64,000 nucleotides of DNA from Alkalihalobacterium elongatum (GCF_019024285.1 NZ_WMKZ01000003.1:124001-188000), one strand, 5' to 3'; counted from the first letter of the stretch, positions 8,249 to 16,059 are shown. Numbers and translations are program-made. The notes: generated by a model from the letters alone, not told the origin.

Positions 8249-8422
8249 ATGAAAGAAAAAAAAGATCACTGTACAACTCACCAGTGAGGCATTAATTCAA
8301 AGAAGACAGTAGAGGATAAAAAACAGTTTACGAAACCACCGATATGACCTGCTGTCTATCTTTGGTTCCTGGTAGGAGCCATCTTCATTTTGTTTCAACT
8401 TGTAACCTTTTTTATGAAGTAG
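8249..8422 (+). CDS. Small membrane ORF with two in-frame TGA codons: candidate selenoprotein or recent pseudogene
   Basis: GGGAGG (8234-8239) is well placed for ATG 8249. The frame runs 57 codons to TAG at 8420 with only two interruptions, both TGA: codon 13 (8285-8287) and codon 33 (8345-8347). The readable pieces are MKEKKDHCTTHQ, then GINSKKTVEDKKQFTKPPI, then PAVYLWFLVGAIFIL and a hydrophobic end FFMK. This is a short polar head with a Cys at 8 and one C-terminal membrane helix. Both TGA sites sit where a Cys is natural (HCTTHQ-x-G and PPI-x-P), and the locus handles persulfide sulfur, where Cys/Sec swaps are known (rhodanese, SirA- and DsrE-like selenoproteins). A hairpin with a G in the apical loop follows the second TGA at bacterial SECIS distance; none was found after the first. 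Two TGY-to-TGA nonsense mutations in a dying gene are the alternative. Confidence 0.5.
8363..8381 (+). promoter_or_regulatory. SECIS-like hairpin after the second TGA
   Basis: TGGTTCC (8363-8369) pairs with GGAGCCA (8375-8381) as a 7-bp stem including one G-U pair, leaving the loop UGGUA (8370-8374). The loop begins 22 nt after the TGA at 8345-8347 and has G in its second position. Both fit the published bacterial SECIS pattern (loop 16-37 nt downstream, G in the first two loop bases). It also superficially resembles the GGUU...loop GGU element of E. coli fdhF. Confidence 0.5.
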
Positions 8423-8426
8423 AATT

Positions 8427-8459
8427 TTGTCTTCTCCTAGTATTTTTAGGAGAAGACAA
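8427..8459 (+). other. Strong hairpin after the 57-codon ORF
   Basis: A 13-bp perfect stem (8427-8439 with 8447-8459, TTGTCTTCTCCTA and its complement) with a 7-nt loop begins 5 bp after the TAG stop. No T tract follows on either strand, so it is not a typical intrinsic terminator. It may be a Rho-independent stop with a poor tail, an RNA stability element, or something tied to the TGA codons. Confidence 0.6.
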
Positions 8460-8510
8460 TGATAAAGGCTTTGTTAACAGTGAAACTAAAAATATTTTTT
8501 AAACACCTAA

Positions 8511-8580
8511 ATACCCCTAAAGGTAAATTATTGACTGAAGTTTGTTTTGATTGTAATATATATATAGGGGTAAGGGTATT
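8511..8580 (+). promoter_or_regulatory. Promoter with flanking CstR/CsoR-like sites, TusA-rhodanese gene
   Basis: ATACCCCTAAAGGTAA (8511-8526, one mismatch to the palindrome) lies just upstream of TTGACT (8531-8536), a 17-bp spacer and TAATAT (8554-8559). Two same-direction half-sites, GGGGTA and GGGTAT, occupy 8567-8579 before the ribosome site. The arrangement mirrors the first promoter of the locus. Confidence 0.65.
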
Positions 8581-8600
8581 ATACGAGGAGGTAAAACAAT

Positions 8601-9167
8601 ATGTCAATTAAAGTAGATCAAGTATTAGATGCAAAAGGCTTGGCATGCCCAATGCCAATCGTTCGTACAAAAAAAGCAATGGAACAATTAAAATCAGGAG
8701 AAGTGCTTGAAATCCAAGCTACAGATAAAGGGTCATTAGCCGACTTAAAAGCATGGGCTAATTCAACAGGACACCAATATTTAGGTACAAACGAAGATGG
8801 AGACGTGCTCCTTCACTATTTACGTAAAGCTGATCCATCTGAAACTAAGGAAGAAGTAGATTTTCCTCATGTTATATCTAATTCAGACTTAGAAAACAAA
8901 ATTGGTGAAGCAGGAATAACAATTTTAGACGTTCGAGAACCTGCTGAACATGCGTTTGCTAGAATTCCGACATCTAAATCTATTCCATTAGGTGATTTAG
9001 AAGCACGCCTTGGGGAATTAAATCAACAAGACACGATTTATGTTGTATGCCGTACAGGTAGCAGAAGTGCAATGGCTGCGAAGTTGTTAACAGATAACGG
9101 CTTTGAAAGTGTAATGAACGTTAAGCCTGGAATGTCTGAATGGACAGGAAAAGTAGAAAGTAATTAA
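8601..9167 (+). CDS. TusA-rhodanese fusion sulfurtransferase
   Basis: 188 aa, cytosolic. Residues 1-75 are a TusA/SirA domain with the sulfur-carrying Cys in KGLACPMPIVRTKKAM near residue 16. Residues 90-188 are a rhodanese domain with active-site loop CRTGSRSA near residue 150. Such fusions pass persulfide sulfur between domains and on to separate TusA or DsrE partners. GAGGAGG at 8585-8591 precedes the ATG. Its TusA half is nearly identical in its active-site region to the stand-alone TusA encoded next, which suggests duplication within the locus. Confidence 0.92.
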   Translation: MSIKVDQVLDAKGLACPMPIVRTKKAMEQLKSGEVLEIQATDKGSLADLKAWANSTGHQYLGTNEDGDVLLHYLRKADPSETKEEVDFPHVISNSDLENKIGEAGITILDVREPAEHAFARIPTSKSIPLGDLEARLGELNQQDTIYVVCRTGSRSAMAAKLLTDNGFESVMNVKPGMSEWTGKVESN

Positions 9168-9229
9168 AAGGAATTTGAATCACTCAAACTAATTATAAAA
9201 AGAGCTTTAATTTAAAGGAGAGAATGATT

Positions 9230-9457
9230 ATGAACAGTAATAAAGTATTAAACGCAACAGGGTTAGCATGTCCAATGCCAATCGTACGTACAAAAAAGGC
9301 AATTGATGAACTAGAAGCAGGTCAAATCTTAGAAGTTCATGCAACAGATAAAGGTTCAAAAGCTGACATCGCAGCATGGTGTAAAACTTCTGGAAACGAA
9401 CTTGTTCATCAAGACGAAGACGGTGAAGTTTTCAAGTTCTGGATTAAAAAAGCATAA
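9230..9457 (+). CDS. TusA family sulfur-carrier protein
   Basis: 75 aa, essentially a single TusA domain with Cys in TGLACPMPIVRTKKAI near residue 13. It carries sulfane sulfur as a protein persulfide between rhodaneses and DsrE-type proteins. I choose ATG 9230 because GGAG (9217-9220) is 9 nt away; the ATG at 9224 is too close. It lies 60 bp after the TusA-rhodanese gene with no terminator between, so the two form one transcript that ends at the hairpins after 9509. Confidence 0.92.
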   Translation: MNSNKVLNATGLACPMPIVRTKKAIDELEAGQILEVHATDKGSKADIAAWCKTSGNELVHQDEDGEVFKFWIKKA

Positions 9458-9508
9458 TTAAGCTATAAATATAAGGTGACTCAAACTAAACCATAAGCCA
9501 CCTATCTT

Positions 9509-9593
9509 ACTAAAAATAGATGCTATTAAAATTAGGTGCATCTATTTTTAGTGTAAAAAAGAGAAGGTGAGACCGCTAGAGAGTCACCTTCTC
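9509..9593 (+). terminator. Two tandem hairpins between tusA and the SulP gene
   Basis: First stem: ACTAAAAATAGATG (9509-9522) with its complement at 9539-9552. Second stem: GAGAAGGTGA (9561-9570) with TCACCTTCTC (9584-9593). The first is a plausible terminator. The second ends 12 bp before the SulP ribosome site and could modulate translation. No separate promoter was recognised for the SulP gene. Confidence 0.6.
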
Positions 9594-9618
9594 CATCATT
9601 AGAAAGGAGGAAAAAATA

Positions 9619-11283
9619 ATGCTCAAGAAGTTATTACCAGGACTTGAGTGGATGTTAACGTATAAAAAGCATGATTTACGCGGCGATTTATCAGCAGGTT
9701 TAATTGTTGCGATCATGTTAATTCCCCAAGGAATGGCTTATGCGATGCTTGCTGGCTTGCCACCTGTAATTGGACTTTATGCATCAACGATACCATTGAT
9801 CGTTTATGCTTTTTTCGGTTCCTCAAGACAGCTTGCAGTGGGACCTGTTGCTATGGTTTCACTTCTTGTTTTAACGGGTGTCCAGGGTTTAGCTGAACCA
9901 GGTTCAAGCGAGTATGTTTCACTTGTTTTATTACTTGCCTTAATGGTTGGGGTAATCCAATTAGTACTCGGGTTATTGAAACTTGGATTTGTAACGGAAT
10001 TTATTTCCCATGCTGTTATTAGTGGTTTTACTTCTGCTGCAGCAATCGTTATCGGTCTTAGCCAATTAAAACACTTATTGGGTATTAACCTCCCCTCAAC
10101 TGAAAATGTATTTGAATTATTATATAGAGCGTTTCTACAAATCAATAGCATTAATTTTTATACTTTTTTCATTGGAATTACTAGTATTATTATCTTAATT
10201 GTTATGAAAAAATGGGTGCCGAAAATTCCAGCGCCACTTGTGGTCGTTGTTTATAGTACACTCCTTGTTTATATATTTGACCTCCATGAAAAAGGAGTAA
10301 GGATAATCGGAGAAGTACCAGACGGTTTACCGATGGTTTCCTTGCCTACATGGAGTATAGAGGCCGTTAGTGCTTTAATGCCAATTGCGATAACAATTGC
10401 AATCATTGGTTTTGTTGAAAGTTTCGCGATGGCAAAAGTGATTGCTACTAAAGAGAAATATAAAGTACATGCGAACCGTGAATTAATTGGTCTAGGTCTT
10501 GCCAATGTATCAGCCTCAACTTTTTCAGGGTATCCAGTAACTGGCGGATTTTCACGATCAGCTGTTAATTACGGTGCTGGTGCGAGAACAGGTCTTGCAT
10601 CCATTATTACAGCAACTTTAATCATTTTAACGCTATTATTTTTTACATCATGGTTTCACTACATGCCGAATGCCGTCCTCGCAGCAATTATTATGGTAGC
10701 TGTTTATGGCTTAATCGATTTTAAAGAGGCTAAGCATTTACTTCAAATTAAACGAATAGACGGTGCTACTTTGTTAATTACATTTGGGGCCACATTAACG
10801 TTAGGTATTGAAACTGGAATTTTCCTTGGCATTATTTTCTCTTTAATCGTTTTTATTTGGAGAAGTGCAAACCCTCATGTTGCCGAATTAGGTTATGTAA
10901 AAGAGGCGAATGTCTATCGTAATATCAAGAGGTATCCAGAAGCTGTAGAGAAAAAGAATGTTTCTATATTAAGAATTGACTCGCCGTTGTATTTTGCAAA
11001 CATTACAAAGATCGAAGACATGATCCAACGGAAGTTCTTAGAGCAACCTTCACTTCATACCGTCATTCTAGATTTTTCAGGTGTTAATGATATGGATGCT
11101 GTCGCAATTGAACATATAAACGAACTGTTCGCCACTTATGAAGGTCTCGGTAAGAATATCATGTTATGTGATATAAAAGGACCTGTTCGAGATGTTTTGA
11201 AGCGAGCTGGATGGTATGAAAAGTACAAGGGGAAAATCGAGTCTCATTCAATTGATGAAGCACTGGCCAAAATCAAGGAGTGA
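9619..11283 (+). CDS. SulP family anion transporter with STAS domain
   Basis: 554 aa. Roughly residues 10-400 hold 12-14 membrane segments, with the SulP signature IPQGMAYAMLAGLPPVIGLYAS near residue 36. Residues 425-550 form a cytoplasmic STAS domain (SILRIDSPLYFANI, then TVILDFSGVNDMDAVAI). SulP proteins import sulfate, bicarbonate or other anions. A beta-carbonic anhydrase follows immediately, as in known SulP-CA pairs where bicarbonate is the likely cargo; a sulfur oxyanion is equally possible given the locus. AAAGGAGG precedes the ATG. Confidence 0.93.
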   Translation: MLKKLLPGLEWMLTYKKHDLRGDLSAGLIVAIMLIPQGMAYAMLAGLPPVIGLYASTIPLIVYAFFGSSRQLAVGPVAMVSLLVLTGVQGLAEPGSSEYVSLVLLLALMVGVIQLVLGLLKLGFVTEFISHAVISGFTSAAAIVIGLSQLKHLLGINLPSTENVFELLYRAFLQINSINFYTFFIGITSIIILIVMKKWVPKIPAPLVVVVYSTLLVYIFDLHEKGVRIIGEVPDGLPMVSLPTWSIEAVSALMPIAITIAIIGFVESFAMAKVIATKEKYKVHANRELIGLGLANVSASTFSGYPVTGGFSRSAVNYGAGARTGLASIITATLIILTLLFFTSWFHYMPNAVLAAIIMVAVYGLIDFKEAKHLLQIKRIDGATLLITFGATLTLGIETGIFLGIIFSLIVFIWRSANPHVAELGYVKEANVYRNIKRYPEAVEKKNVSILRIDSPLYFANITKIEDMIQRKFLEQPSLHTVILDFSGVNDMDAVAIEHINELFATYEGLGKNIMLCDIKGPVRDVLKRAGWYEKYKGKIESHSIDEALAKIKE

Positions 11284-11288
11284 GTATA

Positions 11289-11867
11289 ATGAAATGGAAA
11301 GAATTAAAGCGAAAAAATAAACTGTTTTTTGAAGAGATGAGGAAAGTAGACCCTTATTTCTTCGATAAAATGGTTCAGGGACAAGAACCAGAATTATTCG
11401 TTTTAGCATGCAGCGATTCACGAGTAAGCCCTTCTGTCATTACACAAATGCCGCTCGGGAAGTTATTCATTCATCGTAATATTGGTAATCAAGTAAATGA
11501 ACACGACGAAAGCTTCTCTGCAAGCTTATACTACGCTTTAAAGCATTTGAAAGTTAAGGGAATTCTTATTATTGGCCACACTCATTGTGGAGGAATAGAT
11601 GCAGCGGTAAACGGAAATAACGAAGAAGCTTTAAAACCATGGCTTAAAGGAATTCGAGAGTCATTTAAAAATGAGGATAGTACGCTAATGTGTACTTCAC
11701 AACTATCTAAGACAAATGTTTTAAAACAAGTGGAACGGTTACAAGCACACGCGATCTATAAGGAGTTAGGTCAGCACGTGCCGATTATCCCTGTCGTTTA
11801 CCATATTGAAAATGGCAAAATCGAACATATTGATTACGATGGGAATGCTATTGCTCTAGATATGTAA
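11289..11867 (+). CDS. Beta-class carbonic anhydrase
   Basis: 192 aa, cytosolic. It interconverts CO2 and bicarbonate. Zinc ligands and the catalytic dyad are visible: CSDSRV near residue 39 (Cys, Asp-Arg) and HTHCGG near residue 96 (His, Cys). The ribosome site AAGGAG (11275-11280) lies inside the last codons of the SulP gene, so I choose ATG 11289 over GTG 11280, which would overlap the ribosome site. Coupled translation with the transporter implies joint function, for example trapping transported bicarbonate or supplying it. Confidence 0.92.
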   Translation: MKWKELKRKNKLFFEEMRKVDPYFFDKMVQGQEPELFVLACSDSRVSPSVITQMPLGKLFIHRNIGNQVNEHDESFSASLYYALKHLKVKGILIIGHTHCGGIDAAVNGNNEEALKPWLKGIRESFKNEDSTLMCTSQLSKTNVLKQVERLQAHAIYKELGQHVPIIPVVYHIENGKIEHIDYDGNAIALDM

Positions 11868-11944
11868 AAAGGGAGCGTCGAATAGGCGAAAAAGTTTTAA
11901 ATAATGAGAGGTTAAATAGCACAAAATACAACTTTTATTTTTGG

Positions 11945-11973
11945 TTGACAAAATACCTATTAGGGTATATTAT
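11945..11973 (+). promoter_or_regulatory. Promoter with CstR/CsoR-type operator, DsrE-like gene
   Basis: TTGACA (11945-11950), a 17-bp spacer and TATTAT (11968-11973). The spacer is filled by ATACCTATTAGGGTAT (11953-11968), one base off the perfect palindrome. This third site ties the DsrE-like gene to the same regulator. Confidence 0.75.
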
Positions 11974-12019
11974 AACAATATAGAAAATACCTACACAAGT
12001 ATATTAGGAGGAGATATAA

Positions 12020-12496
12020 ATGGAACAAAAGAAAGCGACAATGATCGTATTTGATGGTGATTTAGATAAAGCATTAGCTAGTTTCATTATTGCAACTGGT
12101 GCAGCAGCGATGGGGAAGCCAGTAACGATGTTTTTCACATTCTGGGGCTTAAATGTACTGCGTAAAGATGAACATATCCCAGTTAAAAAGAACTTCTTAG
12201 AGAAGATGTTCGGCAAAATGATGCCAAGAGGTCCTGAAAAATTAGGATTATCTAAAATGAATTTCGGTGGTGCTGGATCAAAGCTAATGAAGCATATGAT
12301 GAAAAAACACAATGTCGTATCCTTAAATGAATTAATTGAAATGGCCAAAGAGCTAGATATTAAAATGGTGGCATGTACGATGTCGATGGATGTTATGGGG
12401 ATCCAAAAGGAAGAATTAATTGACGGTATCGAATATGCAGGTGTCGCAACATACCTTGCAGAAGCAGAGGAAGGAAACGTCAACTTATTTATCTAG
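12020..12496 (+). CDS. DsrE/DsrF/DrsH-like sulfur-relay protein
   Basis: 158 aa, DsrE2-type. The fold starts with MIVFDGDLDKALASFIIA, and the sulfur-accepting Cys is in VACTMSMDVMG near residue 119. A hydrophobic segment GKPVTMFFTFWGLNVL suggests membrane contact, as in DsrE2 proteins. Such proteins take sulfane sulfur from rhodanese or TusA. AGGAGGAG precedes ATG 12020. A complementary-strand reading frame of similar length also stays open, but the family match and ribosome site are on this strand. Confidence 0.9.
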   Translation: MEQKKATMIVFDGDLDKALASFIIATGAAAMGKPVTMFFTFWGLNVLRKDEHIPVKKNFLEKMFGKMMPRGPEKLGLSKMNFGGAGSKLMKHMMKKHNVVSLNELIEMAKELDIKMVACTMSMDVMGIQKEELIDGIEYAGVATYLAEAEEGNVNLFI

Positions 12497-12647
12497 TAAT
12501 CTTTGTTTAGTGAGCCACAGGCTACTACAAAATTGAACTTTTTGGAAACTGATAGAGCCGTCTACTCGTTAATCATGTTATCCTAAGAGTATAAATAAGA
12601 TTTTCAAATACTCTAAAAACAAATCAACGATAGAGAGGTCTTTGCTT

Positions 12648-13040
12648 GTGAAAAACAAAACCATGTTAGCCGTTCTTACATTGGTGATCGGAGTAGGAGT
12701 GATATTTATGTTTTTTGGAACATCAAATGATCAGATTGGAGAAATTACAACAGCTGAACTTGAAGCTAAAATGAAAACAAACGATAATGCGGTATTCATT
12801 GATGTACGTGAAGTTGATGAGTATGAAGATAAACATGTTGCTGGGATGACAAACATTCCACTAAGTCGTCTTGCTAGTGAATACACGCAGCTTCCAAAAG
12901 ATAAAGAGATTGTTATCTTCTGTAGAAGTGGAAACCGCAGCATGCAAGCAGCAAACTTTCTCTATGAACAAGGTTATACAAAAGTAACAAACGTAAGTGG
13001 CGGTATTCTTTCTTGGGACGGTCCAGTTGTTACAAAGTAA
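12648..13040 (+). CDS. Membrane-anchored rhodanese
   Basis: 130 aa. Residues 1-25 are a signal anchor, followed by a short linker and a single rhodanese domain with FIDVREVDEYEDKHVAGM and active-site loop CRSGNRS near residue 89. It probably faces outward and transfers sulfane sulfur at the membrane. GTG 12648 is preferred over TTG 12642 because AGAGAGG (12632-12638) is 9 nt from the GTG. No operator of the ATACCC type was seen immediately upstream, so it may be transcribed by read-through from the DsrE-like gene. Confidence 0.88.
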   Translation: MKNKTMLAVLTLVIGVGVIFMFFGTSNDQIGEITTAELEAKMKTNDNAVFIDVREVDEYEDKHVAGMTNIPLSRLASEYTQLPKDKEIVIFCRSGNRSMQAANFLYEQGYTKVTNVSGGILSWDGPVVTK

Positions 13041-13052
13041 GGTAGGCAATAA

Positions 13053-13099
13053 AAATACCCATTATCCGCTATATATATCGGTAATGGGTATTTATTTTT
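13053..13099 (+). terminator. Intrinsic terminator after the membrane rhodanese
   Basis: AAATACCCATTA-t-CCG (13053-13068) pairs with CGGTAATGGGTATTT (13079-13093), then a T-rich tail. It contains ATACCC and GGGTAT half-sites, but the 25-bp separation shows it is a hairpin stem and not an operator. Confidence 0.8.
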
Positions 13100-13269
13100 G
13101 AGCTTTTTTGTAAGTCTATTTTCGTAAACTTGGTAAACGGACTAATAGCTAAAAATAAAACAAACTGCGTATTATTTTCCACTAGATATTTTACTTAACA
13201 AGTGATTTTTTATCTTATAATATAGTAAAATAGTAGACGCAGCTGTGTAATACTAGGAGGAACAAAGAA

Positions 13270-13629
13270 ATGTTTACGATAGCATTCGTTTTGATTTTTA
13301 TATTTATATTATTTTATCGACGTTTTGTCCCAGTGCGAGGGGTAAAATGTACTAACCCTGAACACGTTAAAGAAGGTACAAAAACACTTGATATACGTGA
13401 CTATCATATTGCAAGCCACGCTCCAATAGCTGGTGCTACTAATATACCGTTTGCTTATATTAAAAGATATTATCAGCCGTTCATTGGTAGTGAGGTTGTC
13501 ATTATTTCTAATGATGTAGTAGCTAAGAACTTGTGTATTCGTTTTTTAAAACAAAAAGGGGTTCACGTCACAGGCTATTATATTAGTAATCCTGACCAGC
13601 AAGAGAAGGGCTTTGCTGAACTATGCTAA
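13270..13629 (+). CDS. Rhodanese-like protein without active-site cysteine
   Basis: 119 aa with an N-terminal signal anchor (residues 1-18). The rest follows a rhodanese fold (TLDIRDYHIASHAPIAGATN, then IPFAYIKRYY), but where active homologues have C-x5-R-S this protein has SNDVVAKNLC, so the persulfide-forming Cys is absent from the loop. It is almost surely not a sulfurtransferase. It is the diverged paralogue of the gene that starts 16 bp downstream, which has an intact site, so it may be a partner or scaffold. AGGAGG precedes the ATG. Confidence 0.8.
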   Translation: MFTIAFVLIFIFILFYRRFVPVRGVKCTNPEHVKEGTKTLDIRDYHIASHAPIAGATNIPFAYIKRYYQPFIGSEVVIISNDVVAKNLCIRFLKQKGVHVTGYYISNPDQQEKGFAELC

Positions 13630-13644
13630 AAGGAGACGATACAA

Positions 13645-14004
13645 TTGGATATATTAAAATGGGTTGTCGTAGTGGTCTTAATTATATTAACAGTACGAAA
13701 CTTCCTCCCTGCAAAAGGTGTTAAACAAATCAGTAATACTGAAGTTAAAATGCTAGTCAAGCAAAAAGACATTCAACTTATTGATGTAAGATCAGCACTA
13801 GAATACGAGTTAAATCATATTGAAGGGTTTCATAACATTCCATTATCCAAAATAAAGAAACGTCATAACGAATTAGACCGTGAAAAAGAAACCGTATTAA
13901 TCTGTCAAAGCGGCATGAGAAGCAATAAAGCGAGTAAACGATTGAAGCGACTCGGTTTTACCAAACTTACTAATGTCAAAGGCGGCATGTCATCTTGGTC
14001 GTAA
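13645..14004 (+). CDS. Membrane-anchored rhodanese (YqhL/YibN-like)
   Basis: 119 aa, with a TTG start supported by AAAGGAG at 13629-13635. Residues 1-20 are a membrane anchor. The rhodanese domain has LIDVRSALEYELNHIEGFHN and the active loop CQSGMRSNKA near residue 91. It is of the same length and plan as the preceding inactive paralogue, including a shared RxFxPxxGVK segment after the anchor. The pair is translated together and ends at a strong shared terminator. Confidence 0.9.
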   Translation: MDILKWVVVVVLIILTVRNFLPAKGVKQISNTEVKMLVKQKDIQLIDVRSALEYELNHIEGFHNIPLSKIKKRHNELDREKETVLICQSGMRSNKASKRLKRLGFTKLTNVKGGMSSWS

Positions 14005-14030
14005 ACACAAAATCTTAACAGTGCCATATA

Positions 14031-14082
14031 AAAAAGGATACTCAAAGTGTAAGGTAAAGTTACGCTTGAGTCATCCTTTTTT
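14031..14082. terminator. Bidirectional terminator
   Basis: AAAAAAGGATACTCAA (14031-14045) pairs with TTGAGTCATCCTTTTTT (14067-14082) with one bulge. It has A/T tails on both sides and stands between convergent genes (rhodanese and DUF779). Confidence 0.85.
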
Positions 14083-14098
14083 AGTTTATACTCAATTT

Positions 14099-14455
14099 TT
14101 AAAAGCCTAATTGCTGGCGCTCCTCAGAAGAAAAGACACGAGACCTAGTTAAAAAACGCTTTCCTTCGGGTCCTTCTAATGAGAACATCCCGCCACGGCC
14201 TTCAACCACATCTATAATTAATTGAGTATGCTTCCAGTATTCGTATTGGTCCTTTGCAATATAGAAGGGACATCCTCCAATCGTACCAAGCAGTACATCG
14301 GAGTTTCCGATACGAAGATCCCCGTTTGGATAACACATCGGTGAGCTTCCATCGCAGCACCCACCAGATTGATGAAACATTAAGTCACCGTGACGTTTTT
14401 TAAGTTTCCCAATTAATTCAAGTGTCGCTTCCGTCGCTTTTACTCTCTCTACCAT
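14099..14455 (-). CDS. DUF779 protein
   Basis: 118 aa. The conserved DUF779 core HQSGGCCDGSSPMCYPNG, near residue 28, contains three cysteines and a His, with a second conserved patch GCPFYIAKDQYEYWKHTQ. DUF779 genes are almost always next to aldehyde dehydrogenases, and here the gap is 18 bp on the same strand. A metal- or cofactor-related accessory role is suspected in the literature but not established. AGGAGG precedes the start. Confidence 0.9.
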   Translation of the reverse strand: MVERVKATEATLELIGKLKKRHGDLMFHQSGGCCDGSSPMCYPNGDLRIGNSDVLLGTIGGCPFYIAKDQYEYWKHTQLIIDVVEGRGGMFSLEGPEGKRFLTRSRVFSSEERQQLGF

Positions 14456-14473
14456 AGAAAGACCTCCTGTATT

Positions 14474-15994
14474 TTAAAAGAATCCTAGTGCGTCTTCGCT
14501 ATAGCTGACGAGCATATTTTTCGTTTGCTGATAATGACTTAACATCATTTTATGATTTTCTCGACCTATTCCCGATTTTTTATAGCCACCAAAAGCAGCA
14601 TGAGCAGGGTATGCATGATAGCAATTCGTCCAAACACGACCAGCTTGAATGTTACGTCCGAAACGGTACGCTGTATTAATATTACGAGACCAAACTCCTG
14701 CCCCTAGGCCATAAAGTGTTTCGTTAGCAATTGCTAAAGCTTCATCCGCATCTTTAAATGTAGTAACAGATACGACTGGCCCAAAGATTTCCTCTTGGAA
14801 GATACGCATATTATTATCACCTTTGAAGACAGTCGGTTTTATATAGTAACCATTTTTCAGGTCACCGTCTAATACATTGCGCTCACCGCCAATTAAACAC
14901 TGGGCACCTTCTTGTTTTCCAATATCTAAGTATGAAAGAATTTTTTCTAATTGTTCTTGTGACGCTTGCGCACCCATCATCGTTTGAGGATCTAACGGAT
15001 TACCAGTTTTAATTGCCTCAACACGTTGAAGAACACGTTCCATGAATGGCTCATAAATCGACTCATGGATGAGTGCACGAGAAGGGCAAGTACATACTTC
15101 TCCTTGATTAAGAGCAAACATAACAAAACCTTCAACTGCTTTATTTAAGAAAGCATCATCTTTTTCCATCACATCAGAAAAGAAGATGTTCGGAGATTTC
15201 CCACCTAGTTCAAGTGTAACTGGAATTATATTTTCAGAAGCATATTGCATGATGAGTCGGCCTGTTGTTGTTTCTCCAGTAAATGCAATCTTTGCAATAC
15301 GGTCACTTGATGCTAGTGGTTTACCCGCTTCAACACCGAATCCGTTAACGATATTAACGACACCTTTTGGCAAGAGATCTTCAATTAACTCCATTAATAC
15401 CATGATAGAAACAGGTGTTTGCTCAGCAGGTTTTAAAACAACGCAGTTTCCAGCTGCTAGGGCAGGTGCAAGCTTCCACACTGCCATTAAAATAGGAAAG
15501 TTCCATGGAATAATTTGTCCGACGACGCCTAAAGGCTCGTGGAAATGATACGCAACTGTATCATTGTCGACTTGCGAAATGCTGCCTTCTTGAGCTCGAA
15601 CAACACCAGCAAAATAACGGAAGTGATCAATTGCAAGTGGTAGATCAGCGTTCAATGTTTCGCGTACTGCTTTACCATTTTCCCATGTTTCAGCGACCGC
15701 TAGCATTTCTAAATTTTCTTCAAGACGATCTGCAATTTTATTCAAAATATTCGCTCTTTCTGCAGCGGATGTAGCACCCCAGCTTGTCTTTGCAGCATGA
15801 GCGGCATCTAAAGCTAATTCAATATCTTCAGCGGATGAACGAGCGACTTCACAAAAAGCCTCACCAGTTACTGGTGTAATATTATCAAAATACTCACCGT
15901 TAACAGGTGCAGTCCATTCACCATTAATGTAATTGTCATAACGCTTTTTAAAAGTTACTAGAGATCCTTTAGTATTTGGCCTTGTATATACCAT
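14474..15994 (-). CDS. NAD-dependent aldehyde dehydrogenase
   Basis: 506 aa, cytosolic, of the acetaldehyde/AldA-type group paired with DUF779. Key residues are GGKSPN with the general-base Glu just before it ([10 protein letters not shown], near residue 268), the nucleophile Cys in [13 protein letters not shown] near residue 308, and [10 protein letters not shown] near residue 400. It oxidises short-chain aldehydes to acids. GAGGAGGGG precedes the ATG. A CcpA-type site lies 66 bp upstream, so it is probably subject to catabolite control. Confidence 0.93.
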   Translation of the reverse strand: MVYTRPNTKGSLVTFKKRYDNYINGEWTAPVNGEYFDNITPVTGEAFCEVARSSAEDIELALDAAHAAKTSWGATSAAERANILNKIADRLEENLEMLAVAETWENGKAVRETLNADLPLAIDHFRYFAGVVRAQEGSISQVDNDTVAYHFHEPLGVVGQIIPWNFPILMAVWKLAPALAAGNCVVLKPAEQTPVSIMVLMELIEDLLPKGVVNIVNGFGVEAGKPLASSDRIAKIAFTGETTTGRLIMQYASENIIPVTLELGGKSPNIFFSDVMEKDDAFLNKAVEGFVMFALNQGEVCTCPSRALIHESIYEPFMERVLQRVEAIKTGNPLDPQTMMGAQASQEQLEKILSYLDIGKQEGAQCLIGGERNVLDGDLKNGYYIKPTVFKGDNNMRIFQEEIFGPVVSVTTFKDADEALAIANETLYGLGAGVWSRNINTAYRFGRNIQAGRVWTNCYHAYPAHAAFGGYKKSGIGRENHKMMLSHYQQTKNMLVSYSEDALGFF

Positions 15995-16059
15995 ATAAAA
16001 CCCCTCCTCATTTACATTCTTTCTTCTAAATAACAGTTTAATCTATTAATTCTCTGTTA

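Noticed and set aside
12004-12483. Long open frame on the minus strand opposite the DsrE-like gene
   Set aside because: No ribosome site or family match; the plus strand has a recognised family, ribosome site and operator-bearing promoter.
13053-13093. ATACCC and GGGTAT halves as another CstR/CsoR operator
   Set aside because: The halves are 25 bp apart and form a terminator stem with a T-rich tail.
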